In this document: positions 43,686-52,584 of the stretch, piece after piece
Position numbering within the stretch: position 1 is the stretch's first letter
Layout of the letters: every line of letters begins with the position of its first letter
Assembly: GCF_000710615.1 (NCBI RefSeq)
Contig: NZ_JDTH01000001.1
Span: forward strand, 434,001-498,000
From: Haladaptatus cibarius D43
Lineage (GTDB): Archaea > Halobacteriota > Halobacteria > Halobacteriales > Haladaptataceae
Reading direction: 5' to 3'
Length of the DNA: 64,000 nucleotides
Program-made: the position numbers and the translations under genes
Notes under the pieces: model-generated
Seen by the model: only the letters and a program-made list of their open reading frames with translations
What the model was told of the DNA's origin: nothing
The model's database searches: none

Positions 43686-44600
43686 ATGGCAATTGGCGAC
43701 CTCCGGGAAGTCACGACGGGCGACTGTTCCGACTGCTACTACCTCGATACTGGGATGTACGACACGGAAGGCTACGGCGCAGTGTACATTCTCGATACCG
43801 ACAAACCGGCAATCATCGACTCGGGAATCGGGACGAACCACGAACGAATCCTCTCTGCACTGGACGAACTCGACATCGCGCGGGAAGACTTGCAATCTAT
43901 CGTCCTCACACACGTGCATCTCGACCACGCTGGCGGGGCGGGATTCATCGCGAACGAGTGCCCCAACGCGGATGTATTTATTCACGAAATCGGTGCGCGC
44001 CACCTCGTGAATCCGGAGTATCTCGTCAAAGGAACCAAAAGCGCGGTGGGCGACCAGTGGGAGTTCTACGCCGAACCGAAACCGGTGCCGCAAGACCGCA
44101 TCGTCGAACTGACCGACGGCGACGTAATCGGCTGCGGACACGAGTTGGAAGCAACTCACGCGCCGGGGCACGCACCACACCAACTCATCTTCCACGACCG
44201 AGAAAACGACGCGGTGTTCACGGGCGATGCGGCGGGCATCTGGGTGCCGAAAATCGAGCGCATCCGCGAAACCTCGCCGCCGTCGGATTTCGACCTCGAT
44301 ACGTGTCTAGACGACGTGGAAACCATCCGCGAAATCGCCCCGACGACGCTTCTTTACCCGCACTTTGGCCCGCGTCCGTACTCCGACGAGGTGATGGACG
44401 AGTACGGCGAAGTCCTCTCGCAGTGGGTCGCGGCGGTCGAATCCCGACGCGCCGCCGAAGACGACGACGAGGCGGTTATCGACCATTTCGTGACAGAACA
44501 GGAGATGAACGACGTGTGGGGGAAACGAAAGGCCGAGGCCGAAACCGTGTTGAACACCCGCGGAGTTCTCCATTATCTCGACCAGAAGGACGACGACTGA
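43686..44600 (+). CDS. Metallo-beta-lactamase-fold hydrolase
   Basis: A 304-residue zinc hydrolase. HVHLDH is at 76-81, the following His is in ATHAPGHAPHQL, and FTGDAAGIWVP supplies the bridging Asp. A C-terminal helical region of about 80 residues follows. The family includes thioester, phosphodiester and lactone hydrolases; the substrate is unknown. It sits before an acyl-CoA ligase gene, so a thioesterase-like role in acyl metabolism is possible but unproven. Confidence 0.85.
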   Translation: MAIGDLREVTTGDCSDCYYLDTGMYDTEGYGAVYILDTDKPAIIDSGIGTNHERILSALDELDIAREDLQSIVLTHVHLDHAGGAGFIANECPNADVFIHEIGARHLVNPEYLVKGTKSAVGDQWEFYAEPKPVPQDRIVELTDGDVIGCGHELEATHAPGHAPHQLIFHDRENDAVFTGDAAGIWVPKIERIRETSPPSDFDLDTCLDDVETIREIAPTTLLYPHFGPRPYSDEVMDEYGEVLSQWVAAVESRRAAEDDDEAVIDHFVTEQEMNDVWGKRKAEAETVLNTRGVLHYLDQKDDD

Positions 44601-44624
44601 TTCACCCGAATCGACGAAAACGAC

Positions 44625-44632
44625 AATAAACT
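44625..44632 (+). promoter_or_regulatory. TATA-like box of the acyl-CoA ligase gene
   Basis: aataaact ends 24 nt before ATG 44657 and supports that start over the later in-frame Met at 44684. Confidence 0.45.
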
Positions 44633-44656
44633 CTTGTATCGTTTTACACTACCTTA

Positions 44657-46612
44657 ATGTCACATGGGTTTGAACAGGGCGGTATGGAGTGGCGTGACGC
44701 AGAGCAGGAGTACACAGACCCGGCCATCGGACGGACGACGTTGGCCCGGATGTTCGAAGACAGTGCCGAGCGACACGCGAATCGCCCCGCACAGCAGTAC
44801 AAAGGTGGCGTGTACAGTCGCTCGCTCACCGAAACCGTGCTTCCGGCGGCACCGGACGGCGAGTTTCGCGCGCTTTCGTACGCCAAAATGCGTGACATCG
44901 TCCACAATCTTTCTGCCGGATTCCGCGACCTCGGCGTCTCCGCGGACGACCGAATCGGTATCTTTGCCGATACGCGAATGGAGTGGGCACAATCCGATTT
45001 CGCCCTGCTCTCTGCGGGTGCGGTCGTTACCACTGTCTACCGGAGTTCGTCGGTTTCACAGGTCGAATACCTGCTCAGCGACCCGGAAGCGACCGGCGTC
45101 GTCGTGGAAAACGAGGATTTACTGGAGCGCGTTCTCGCGGTCGAAGACGAACTCGACCTCGAATTTATCGTCGTGATGGACACCCTCTCGCGGGAGTACG
45201 ACCGAAACGACCTCTACACCCTTGCGGAGGTTCACGACAGGGGAGAAGAACTGTTCGACCCGGAGGAGTACGAATCGTGGCTTGACACCCGTGACCCGGA
45301 CGACCTCGCCACCCTTATCTACACCAGCGGAACGACGGGGAGGCCGAAAGGCGTTCGACTCACCCACTGGAACTTCCGTTCGAACGTCAACCAGTCGTAC
45401 CGACGGTTCGGCCCGCGACCGGACAAAACCGTTCCGACCATCGACCAACATTCCAGCACCGTCTCGTTCCTTCCCCTTGCACACGTCTTCGAGCGAATGG
45501 CCGGGCATTTCCTGATGTTCGCTGCCGGAGCGACGGTGGCCTACGCTGAGAGTCCGGATACCCTCCGTGACGACTTTCAGGCGGTTCGCCCAACGACCGG
45601 AACCAGCGTCCCGCGCGTGTACGAACGAATCTACGACGCGATTCGATCGCAGGCCGAAGAGAGCGACACGAAGCGCAAAATCTTCGAATGGGCGACCGAC
45701 GTGGGCGTCGCCTTCTACGAAACCGACTCACCGGGCGTCGGCCTCCGCGCGAAGAAAGCCCTCGCGGACAAACTTGTCTTCAACAAAGTCAAGGACGGTC
45801 TTGGCGGCAACGTGGAGTTTCTTATCAGCGGTGGCGGAAGCCTCTCTGCCGACCTCTGTGCGCTGTATCACGGGATGGGACTGCCGATTCTCGAAGGCTA
45901 CGGGCTGACCGAAACGTCGCCTGTTATCTCCGTCAACCCGCCCGAGGAGCCAAAAATCGGAACCATCGGCCCGCCACTGCTCGGCCAAGAGGTGAAAGTC
46001 GATACGTCGATGGTCGGCGAGCAGTTCGCCGACGGCGAAGTCGGCGAACTGCTCGTGAAGGGGTCGAACGTCACCGACGGTTACTGGAACATGCCGGAGG
46101 CGACCGACGAAGCGTTCACCGACGACGGCTGGTTCAGAACCGGCGACATCGTGGAAATTCGCCCGGACGATTACATCGCCTTCCGCGAACGAGCAAAGGA
46201 ACTGCTCGTGCTTTCGACGGGCAAAAACGTCGCCCCCGGCCCCATCGAGGATGCTTTCGCGGCCATCGACATCGTCGAACAGTGCATGGTGATGGGCGAC
46301 GGGAAAAAGTTCGTCAGCGCGCTCATCGTTCCGAACGAGGCGGAAGTCCGTTCCCGAGCGCAGCGAGAAGGTATTTCGCTTCCCGAAGATGCAAGCGAAC
46401 TCTGTCGGGACGACAGAGTACAGCAGTGGATAGAGTCGGCGGTGGAAGAAGCGAACCAACGGTTCGAGTCCTACGAACAAATTAAGCAGTTCCGCGTCGT
46501 TCCGGTCGAATTTACCGAGGACAACGACCTCCTTACGCCGACGATGAAGAAAAAACGCCGGAACATCCTCGATAGATTTGCCGACGAAATCGAGGCAATA
46601 TACGCCGAATAG
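44657..46612 (+). CDS. Long-chain acyl-CoA ligase (AMP-forming)
   Basis: A 651-residue enzyme activating fatty acids to acyl-CoA with ATP. The AMP-binding motif is LIYTSGTTGRPKGV near 218-231, followed by GYGLTETSPVISVNPP and the hinge motif DGWFRTGDIVEIRPDDYIAFRERAKELLVLSTGKNV near 495-530. It is of the FadD/ACSL15 long-chain type by length and the Gly-Tyr-Gly motif. Probably cytoplasmic or membrane-associated; may feed beta-oxidation with thiolases such as the one at 51.3 kb. Confidence 0.9.
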   Translation: MSHGFEQGGMEWRDAEQEYTDPAIGRTTLARMFEDSAERHANRPAQQYKGGVYSRSLTETVLPAAPDGEFRALSYAKMRDIVHNLSAGFRDLGVSADDRIGIFADTRMEWAQSDFALLSAGAVVTTVYRSSSVSQVEYLLSDPEATGVVVENEDLLERVLAVEDELDLEFIVVMDTLSREYDRNDLYTLAEVHDRGEELFDPEEYESWLDTRDPDDLATLIYTSGTTGRPKGVRLTHWNFRSNVNQSYRRFGPRPDKTVPTIDQHSSTVSFLPLAHVFERMAGHFLMFAAGATVAYAESPDTLRDDFQAVRPTTGTSVPRVYERIYDAIRSQAEESDTKRKIFEWATDVGVAFYETDSPGVGLRAKKALADKLVFNKVKDGLGGNVEFLISGGGSLSADLCALYHGMGLPILEGYGLTETSPVISVNPPEEPKIGTIGPPLLGQEVKVDTSMVGEQFADGEVGELLVKGSNVTDGYWNMPEATDEAFTDDGWFRTGDIVEIRPDDYIAFRERAKELLVLSTGKNVAPGPIEDAFAAIDIVEQCMVMGDGKKFVSALIVPNEAEVRSRAQREGISLPEDASELCRDDRVQQWIESAVEEANQRFESYEQIKQFRVVPVEFTEDNDLLTPTMKKKRRNILDRFADEIEAIYAE

Positions 46613-46715
46613 CTACATCACGGTTTTATTTCTGCGGCACGGAGTGGGGGATTCGCGTCAACCCGAATCAAGCAGTAGCTCCAGTCGATTTTATGCCGTC
46701 GGTTCCAATGAGGGC

Positions 46716-46722
46716 TTTTATA
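46716..46722 (+). promoter_or_regulatory. TATA box of the antiporter gene
   Basis: ttttata lies 26-33 nt upstream of ATG 46749, which opens a five-codon frame overlapping the antiporter GTG. Confidence 0.5.
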
Positions 46723-46748
46723 CCCTCTCACTCACTTATTTTCACATA

Positions 46749-46766
46749 ATGGAGGGTCACCCGTGA
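46749..46766 (+). CDS. Five-codon upstream frame overlapping the antiporter start
   Basis: ATG-GAG-GGT-CAC-CCG-TGA encodes MEGHP and ends by sharing GTGA with the GTG start of the antiporter at 46763. It begins at the expected leaderless transcription start and contains the ggagggtca Shine-Dalgarno of the next gene. It may be a coupling leader or chance. Confidence 0.25.
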   Translation: MEGHP

Positions 46767-48658
46767 GTTCTGGAGCAGGTGCCGAGTTAATTTACATCGT
46801 CGCCGCCATCATCGGCATCGGCGTCGTCTCGCAGGTGTTGGCAGACCGATTCCAAGTGCCGAGCGTTTTGTTCTTGCTCTCGGCGGGAATCATCGTCGGC
46901 CCTGTCGGAATCGGGTTGGTAGACCCCTCATCGTTCGGAACTGCGCTTTCGTCGATTGTCGGCCTGAGCGTCGCCATCATCGTTTTCGAGGGGGCGTTCC
47001 ATCTCAAGCTGAACAAACTCCGAGAGGCCCCGTCCGCCCAGATTCGCCTCGTGACGATTGGTGCGCTCATTTCGCTGGTCGGCACCGCCGTCGTCGTTCA
47101 CTTCGCGCTGGATACGAGTTGGGGGCTTTCGTTCGTCATCGGGTCGCTTCTCGTGGCGACCGGCCCGACGGTTATCACGCCGATTCTGTCCGTCGTCGCC
47201 GTTCGTGACCGTGTCGGCGCGGCGCTGGAAACGGAAGGTATCGTCAACGACGTAACCGCGGCGATTCTCGCGGTCGTCATATTCAACGTTGTCGTCCTCT
47301 CGGGAGGCGAACCGTTCGCCCCCGTCGAGTTCGTGAGCGAGTTCTTCAACAGACTCGGCACCGGACTCATCTTCGGGCTTATCGTCTCCCTCGTCATCTG
47401 GTACGTACTTCGATACGTTGACCTCTCGCGGGAAAACGCGCCGCAAAACGCCCGTCTCATCGTGTTGGCCGGGGCACTTATCGCCTATGGCGCGGCGGAT
47501 TTCTTCGCAAAAGAAGCGGGTGTCGCCGCAGTTGCGACGGCGGGCATCGTCCTCGGAAACGCGGATTTACCCTACGAGGAGCGAATCGAGGAGTTCAAAG
47601 GCGACATTACGCTCGTCGTTCTCTCGTTCGTGTTCATCACGCTCGCGGCACTGCTGGAACCCGCCGACCTCTTTTCGCTGGGAGTCGGCGGTGTGGTGGT
47701 TGCCCTCACTGTGATGCTTCTTCTTCGGCCGCTCCTCGTGTTCATTTCGACTGCCGGAACGCAGTTCACGCGCGGCGAAAAGCTGTTCGTCAGCTTCGTC
47801 GGGCCGCGTGGTATCATCCCGGCGTCCGTCGCAACTCTGTTTGCACTCGAACTACAGCAGACACAACCAATTCCGAATTCGGGGGCAGCGGCGACGACGC
47901 TCATCGGAACCGTCTTCCTCGTCATCGTCGTCACCGTCGTATTCGAAGCCGGTTTTGCCCGACACATCGCAGAAAAATTGAACGTGATTCCAATGCGTGT
48001 ACTCATTATCGGAGGCGGAAAGGTGGGCCGTGCGCTCGCCGCACGCCTCGAAGACCGTGGAGAGAACGTCGTGCTCATCGAGCAGGACGAAACGATGATC
48101 CAGACAGCCCGCGACGAAGGGTTCACCGTCCATCGCGGCGACGGAACCGATACGGAAGTTCTTCGGGCGGCGGGTGCTGACAACGCGAAAATCGTCGTCG
48201 CTGCGACTGGCGACGACGATGCGAACTTGTTGATTGCACAACTCGCAGACTCGAAGTTCGACGTGGAGACCGTCATCGCTCGGGCGAACAATCCGGACAA
48301 CGTGGACGCCTTCGAAGACCTCGGCGTTCGCACCATCTCCTCGTCGCTTTCTACGGCGTGGGCAATCGACAACGTCATCGAACGTCCGGCGCTGTCGAAC
48401 TGGATGACCGAACTCGGCCGAAGCGGCGACGTACAGGAAATAGAAGTTACTGCAAAAGACCTCGTGGGCAAGACGATTGCCGAATTGGACGACACCCTCC
48501 CGAACGGCGTTCTCATTGCGCTCGTCGGTCGAGATGGCGATACGCAGGTGCCGGACGAGGGGTTCACGCTCCAGCGAGGTGACCACATTACGTTCCTCGG
48601 CCGAAAAGAGGCGGTTCGAGACAGTATCGACCTCTGTCATCCACAACAGCGAGCATAA
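46763..48658 (+). CDS. Cation:proton antiporter (CPA family) with TrkA domains
   Basis: A 631-residue protein starting at GTG. About 12 membrane helices (up to about 405) form a CPA1/CPA2-type exchanger, with GVVSQVLADRFQVPSVLFLLSAGIIVGP and the VATGPTVITPILS and AAILAVVIFNVVVLSG helices. A cytosolic TrkA-N Rossmann domain begins near 413 (VLIIGGGKVGRALA) and a TrkA-C domain ends the protein. The nucleotide-binding domain suggests NAD(H)-regulated K+ or Na+ efflux. A strong ggagggtca ribosome-binding sequence just precedes the GTG. Confidence 0.9.
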   Translation: MSSGAGAELIYIVAAIIGIGVVSQVLADRFQVPSVLFLLSAGIIVGPVGIGLVDPSSFGTALSSIVGLSVAIIVFEGAFHLKLNKLREAPSAQIRLVTIGALISLVGTAVVVHFALDTSWGLSFVIGSLLVATGPTVITPILSVVAVRDRVGAALETEGIVNDVTAAILAVVIFNVVVLSGGEPFAPVEFVSEFFNRLGTGLIFGLIVSLVIWYVLRYVDLSRENAPQNARLIVLAGALIAYGAADFFAKEAGVAAVATAGIVLGNADLPYEERIEEFKGDITLVVLSFVFITLAALLEPADLFSLGVGGVVVALTVMLLLRPLLVFISTAGTQFTRGEKLFVSFVGPRGIIPASVATLFALELQQTQPIPNSGAAATTLIGTVFLVIVVTVVFEAGFARHIAEKLNVIPMRVLIIGGGKVGRALAARLEDRGENVVLIEQDETMIQTARDEGFTVHRGDGTDTEVLRAAGADNAKIVVAATGDDDANLLIAQLADSKFDVETVIARANNPDNVDAFEDLGVRTISSSLSTAWAIDNVIERPALSNWMTELGRSGDVQEIEVTAKDLVGKTIAELDDTLPNGVLIALVGRDGDTQVPDEGFTLQRGDHITFLGRKEAVRDSIDLCHPQQRA

Positions 48659-48688
48659 AACGGATCTGCTACTCCGCCCGTTTCTCCT

Positions 48689-49225
48689 CTACTGCCGTCC
48701 GTTTTTATCCCTCCGAATCAGTTCGAGATTGACTGCCGAGAGCAACATGAACGACCCGAGAAGCAGTCCAGCGTACACGAGAACGGGAATTTCTGTGAAC
48801 GGATACATTCCCAATATCCGGCAGAAAACGGCGAATCCGCCGACGAGTGCCAATCCGAGATAGTAGACGCTCCAGTTCGACGTTTCGGATGCCGGATAGA
48901 GATATTCGTCGAGTTCGTTTGCCCGTTCGTCGAGCCGAACGTTTCCGCGCTGTCTGTCGTAGTCGATAATCCCCGCGTCCGCCATCTTCGGCAGATGCGT
49001 CTGATACAAGGAGGTGTACACGGACTTTCGCTCTTTAGAAGAGACGAGTTCGACGGAGGTGTCGTTTTCCCACGCCGCAACCGCTTCCGCAAGTTCGCCG
49101 ATGGAAACCGCACCCGACTGTGACCGAAGGTATGAGAGGGTGTAGCGACGCCGGGCATTCGTGAGGATTTCGAACGCCATGTCGCGTGACAGTATTTGCG
49201 CTCCGGACGATGGCTCGGTGGTCAT
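48689..49225 (-). CDS. Winged-helix DUF7344 protein with C-terminal membrane helices
   Basis: A 178-residue protein. The N-terminal winged helix (MAFEILTNARRRYTLSYL and VSIGELAEAVAAWEND, then VYTSLYQTHLPKMADAGIIDYD) is DUF7344-like. Two hydrophobic segments at about 119-137 and 145-166 suggest membrane anchoring. It may be a membrane-tethered transcription regulator. It is convergent with the antiporter gene, 30 nt apart. Confidence 0.8.
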   Translation of the reverse strand: MTTEPSSGAQILSRDMAFEILTNARRRYTLSYLRSQSGAVSIGELAEAVAAWENDTSVELVSSKERKSVYTSLYQTHLPKMADAGIIDYDRQRGNVRLDERANELDEYLYPASETSNWSVYYLGLALVGGFAVFCRILGMYPFTEIPVLVYAGLLLGSFMLLSAVNLELIRRDKNGRQ

Positions 49226-49365
49226 AGTCGCGTGCTGTAGTCGGCCTACCGGGCGTTACACTGCTTCAACTTCGGGGTAGAACCGCAAAAAGATGTTCGT
49301 CGGTTTAGACCGCTTCACGGCAGAAAAAAGCCATTTCGGGAGTAGACTGCGGAATCGTGAACTGT

Positions 49366-49374
49366 ATTTTTATA
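49366..49374 (+). promoter_or_regulatory. TATA box of the aldehyde oxidoreductase gene
   Basis: A tttttata-type box ends 24 nt before ATG 49399, indicating a leaderless message and the start MLHTAGSLLT. Confidence 0.55.
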
Positions 49375-49398
49375 CCGTCTACTCTCCAACTGTTTCGT

Positions 49399-51075
49399 AT
49401 GCTTCACACAGCAGGGTCACTGCTGACTATCGACGTGGGTGAGCGAGAAACACACACCGAGAACATAGACGACGTGTTGTCATCGTTCGTCGGCGGGCGG
49501 GGTGTGGCGACGAAACTTTCCCACGACCGGATTCCGTTCGATGCCGACCCGTTCGGCCCGGAAAACAGCCTGTTTTTCACGACCGGCCCGTTGCAAGTCT
49601 CGAACATGAGTTTCACGGGGCGGATGAACTGTACCGGCGTCTCACCGCTCACGGACGGCTTGCTCTCCTCGAACGCTGGCGGCTTTCTCTCCCGTCATTT
49701 CGGTGCGACCGGATACGGCGCGGTGGCACTGACCGGCCAGAGTGACGACCTGCTGGCGATTCACGTCACGGACGGAGGAATCGAGTTCGAGGAAGTTCCC
49801 GAACTCGCCGGAGCGACGACCTCCGAAGTCGGCGAATACATGGCAGAAAACCACGACCTCGGCGACGAACAACTCCTCGTTTCCGGCCCGGCGGGCGAAA
49901 ATCGCGTTCGGTTCGCGTCAATCATGACGACGGAACACCGGGCGTTCGGACGGGGCGGACTCGGTGCGGTGATGGGAGCGAAAAACGTCAAATGTGTCTC
50001 CTTCGAAGGAGATTCCGCCCCGGACATCGACATCGATTCGATTCAAATGGACGTGCACCGGGAGGCCGCGACGGCCGACGACCATCCAATGAAATCCGCC
50101 GGAACGACCAGCGTGACGGAGTACGCGAACCACGTCAGTGCGCTTCCTTCCTACTACTTCTCGGAACTGGAGTTCGAGGGCGCAAGCAACATCGGCGGCG
50201 ATGCAGTCTCCGACAAAAAGTACAAGAAGGGAACCTGCTCGCAGTGTGCCTTCGCCTGCAAATTACCGACGAAAGACGAGGAAACCGGAGTGGAAACCGA
50301 GGGCCCGGAGTACGAGACGGTGATGGCCTTCGGAAGCAACGCCGGAGTGGACGACGTGGTTTCCGTGATGAAATCGAACGACCTCTGTGACGAATTGGGG
50401 ATGGACACCATCTCCTGCGGCGACGTGGTTTCGGCCTACCTCGCCGCGAACGACGAGTTCGGCAACTCAGACCTTATCCACGAACTCGTGGAGAAAATCG
50501 CTCACCGCGAGGACGAAGGCGACCTACTCGCGGAGGGTGTCCACCGCGCCGCGGACGAACTCGGCGTCGAAGACTGGACGGTCAAAGGACTCGAATTTGC
50601 GGCCCACGACGGTCGTACCCTGAACGGACAGGGACTCGCCTTCGCCACCTCCAACCGTGGTGCCGACCACATGTACGCCGAGTTTTATTCGAAAGAGTAC
50701 CCCCTCGTCAGCAAGGACGAGGCGGTTGACCCGACCGGTTTGGAGGGGAAACCGCCGCTCATCGTGGCAAAGGAAAATTACAATGCGATTCTCGACAGCG
50801 GCGTCGTTTGCAAGTTCTCGCGGGACTTCATGACCGAAGAACGCCTCGAAACCCTACTCGATACCGACTACGACGAGTTGATGGAAATCGGTGCAAAAGT
50901 GGTCGCACTCGAACGCCACTTCAACAACGAACGCGGATTTGACCGCGAGGACGACACTCTTCCCTACGACCTGCCGGACTTTGAGCGCGCATTGTCCGAG
51001 TATTACGAAATTCGAGGATGGGAGGACGACGGGACGGTTCCCGAAGATTCCGGCGTCGTGAGCGCGGACGACTAA
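49399..51075 (+). CDS. aor: Aldehyde ferredoxin oxidoreductase (tungsten/molybdopterin)
   Basis: A 558-residue enzyme of the AOR family, which oxidises aldehydes to acids with ferredoxin and holds a tungstopterin and a [4Fe-4S] cluster. The cluster motif C280-x2-C283-x3-C287 is present, with a later Cys near residue 480 in VVCKFSRD as the fourth ligand candidate. GRGGLGAVMGAKNVK near 184-198 is the conserved pterin-binding segment. It is shorter than the about 605-residue Pyrococcus enzyme. The start is set by the TATA box. Confidence 0.88.
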   Translation: MLHTAGSLLTIDVGERETHTENIDDVLSSFVGGRGVATKLSHDRIPFDADPFGPENSLFFTTGPLQVSNMSFTGRMNCTGVSPLTDGLLSSNAGGFLSRHFGATGYGAVALTGQSDDLLAIHVTDGGIEFEEVPELAGATTSEVGEYMAENHDLGDEQLLVSGPAGENRVRFASIMTTEHRAFGRGGLGAVMGAKNVKCVSFEGDSAPDIDIDSIQMDVHREAATADDHPMKSAGTTSVTEYANHVSALPSYYFSELEFEGASNIGGDAVSDKKYKKGTCSQCAFACKLPTKDEETGVETEGPEYETVMAFGSNAGVDDVVSVMKSNDLCDELGMDTISCGDVVSAYLAANDEFGNSDLIHELVEKIAHREDEGDLLAEGVHRAADELGVEDWTVKGLEFAAHDGRTLNGQGLAFATSNRGADHMYAEFYSKEYPLVSKDEAVDPTGLEGKPPLIVAKENYNAILDSGVVCKFSRDFMTEERLETLLDTDYDELMEIGAKVVALERHFNNERGFDREDDTLPYDLPDFERALSEYYEIRGWEDDGTVPEDSGVVSADD

Positions 51076-51136
51076 CGGCGTCCGGAATCGCCGTTGTCAT
51101 GTTTCAGCGAGACGTGGTAGAGGCGAAAATCATAGA

Positions 51137-51288
51137 ATAGAACCGCAAGAAATCGAACTCACGACCCAGGACAAAACCCCGATACTGACCCCCGATGCAG
51201 TCTCCCAACTCGCAAGTGGCATAGCGGATGTGAAAGCCGGAAAGACGATTTTACTCAAGAGACGAAAGAAATTCTCGAAAGAAACTGA
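51137..51288 (+). pseudogene. Decayed small antitoxin-like gene
   Basis: A 50-codon stretch reads as a plausible acidic protein (EIELTTQDKTPILTPDAV then SQLASGIADVKAGKTILLK) but lacks a start codon in frame (ATA at 51137 stands where ATG might be). Near 51257 the frame must shift (one base missing or two extra) to continue into KETKEILERN and a TGA at 51286. The pattern resembles small haloarchaeal antitoxins, but I cannot confirm the family. It fills most of the 218-nt gap after the AOR gene. Confidence 0.4.
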
Positions 51289-51293
51289 ACCGC

Positions 51294-52442
51294 CTACCGT
51301 CGTTCGAACGTCATCGCTCCACCCTGCCCGAAGCCGACACAGAGCGTGGCGAGTCCTTTCTTGGCATCGCGCTTTTGCATCTCGTGGACGAGCGTGACCG
51401 GGAGGCGCGCGCCGGAGGCACCGAGTGGGTGGCCGAGGGCGATTGCGCCGCCGTTGACGTTGAACTTCTCGTCATCGACGCCGAGTTCGCGCTGGCTGTA
51501 AAGCGTCTGGCTGGCGAACGCTTCGTTGAGTTCCACGAGGTCGAACTCCTCTATGTCCTCGCCCGTGCGTTCGAGCAGGCCTTTCGTGGCCGGAACCGGG
51601 CCGATTCCCATCATCGTCGGGTCAACACCGGCGACGTTGTTGTCGCCGACGTAGGCGAGGATGTCGAGGCCGTGGTCTTCCGCAAAGGCTTCGCTGGTGA
51701 CGAGGGTGGCCGCCGCGCCGTCGGAAATTTGGGAGGCGTTGCCGGGCGTGACCGTGCCGTCTGCTTTGAACACTGTTGGGAGGCCTTGTAGGGCTTCGAG
51801 GCTGGTATCCGGACGGATGCCTTCGTCTGCTTCGACGACTCCGTCTTCGGTTTCGATTGGGACGATTTCGTCGTCGAATCGGCCTTCCTCGGTCGCCGCT
51901 GCGGCGCGCTGGTGGCTACGGAGGGCGTATTCGTCTTGGTCTTCGCGGGCAATGTCGAACTCTTCTGCGACCTTCTCGGCGGTCATCCCCATCTGGAGTT
52001 CGGGAAGATTGTACTGCTCGGACATCTCCGGGTGGAAGTTTCGGCCCTCGTATGCGCCGGACATCGGGACGCGGGACATGTTTTCGACCCCGCCCGCGAT
52101 GATGGCGTCTCGCTGGCCCGCTCGAATCGCGTCACTTGCGCTGATGAGCGACTGCATGGAGGATGCACACCATCGGTTGATGGTCGTCGCCGGAACGCTC
52201 TCGCCGAGGTCGGAGAGGAGCGCGATGATTCGCGCGACGTTGTTGTCCTGCTGACCGCGCTGTTGGGCGACGCCCCACATCAGGTCGTTGATGTGGTCGC
52301 CGGTCAGACCGGTTTCTGCAAGAATCGTGTTGATGAGCGGAGTCGAGAGGTCTTCGCTTCGAACCGCTTCGTACACGCCGCCGTCCTTTCCTTGCGGCGT
52401 TCTCACTGCTTTGACGATGACTGGTGTGGTGTCTTTACTCAT
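51294..52442 (-). CDS. Thiolase (acetyl-CoA C-acyltransferase)
   Basis: A 382-residue condensing/cleaving enzyme. The nucleophilic cysteine is C92 in [18 protein letters not shown] carries the catalytic His near 340, and [10 protein letters not shown] the second Cys near 370. The sequence order and length are typical of degradative or acetoacetyl-CoA thiolases. It may act in beta-oxidation with the acyl-CoA ligase, or in the mevalonate pathway; the chain length preference is not visible. Confidence 0.92.
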   Translation of the reverse strand: MSKDTTPVIVKAVRTPQGKDGGVYEAVRSEDLSTPLINTILAETGLTGDHINDLMWGVAQQRGQQDNNVARIIALLSDLGESVPATTINRWCASSMQSLISASDAIRAGQRDAIIAGGVENMSRVPMSGAYEGRNFHPEMSEQYNLPELQMGMTAEKVAEEFDIAREDQDEYALRSHQRAAAATEEGRFDDEIVPIETEDGVVEADEGIRPDTSLEALQGLPTVFKADGTVTPGNASQISDGAAATLVTSEAFAEDHGLDILAYVGDNNVAGVDPTMMGIGPVPATKGLLERTGEDIEEFDLVELNEAFASQTLYSQRELGVDDEKFNVNGGAIALGHPLGASGARLPVTLVHEMQKRDAKKGLATLCVGFGQGGAMTFERR

Positions 52443-52584
52443 GCCAGACCGTTCTCGCTGGATGCCCTTAAGTGGCGGTAGAACTCCGAGTAAATGAGAA
52501 ACAGTTTGTAAGTTTATTGACTAACGACGCGGGTTCAGAAACTATTTGTCCGAACCGAGTCCATATCGTCTGTAACTCCCGACG

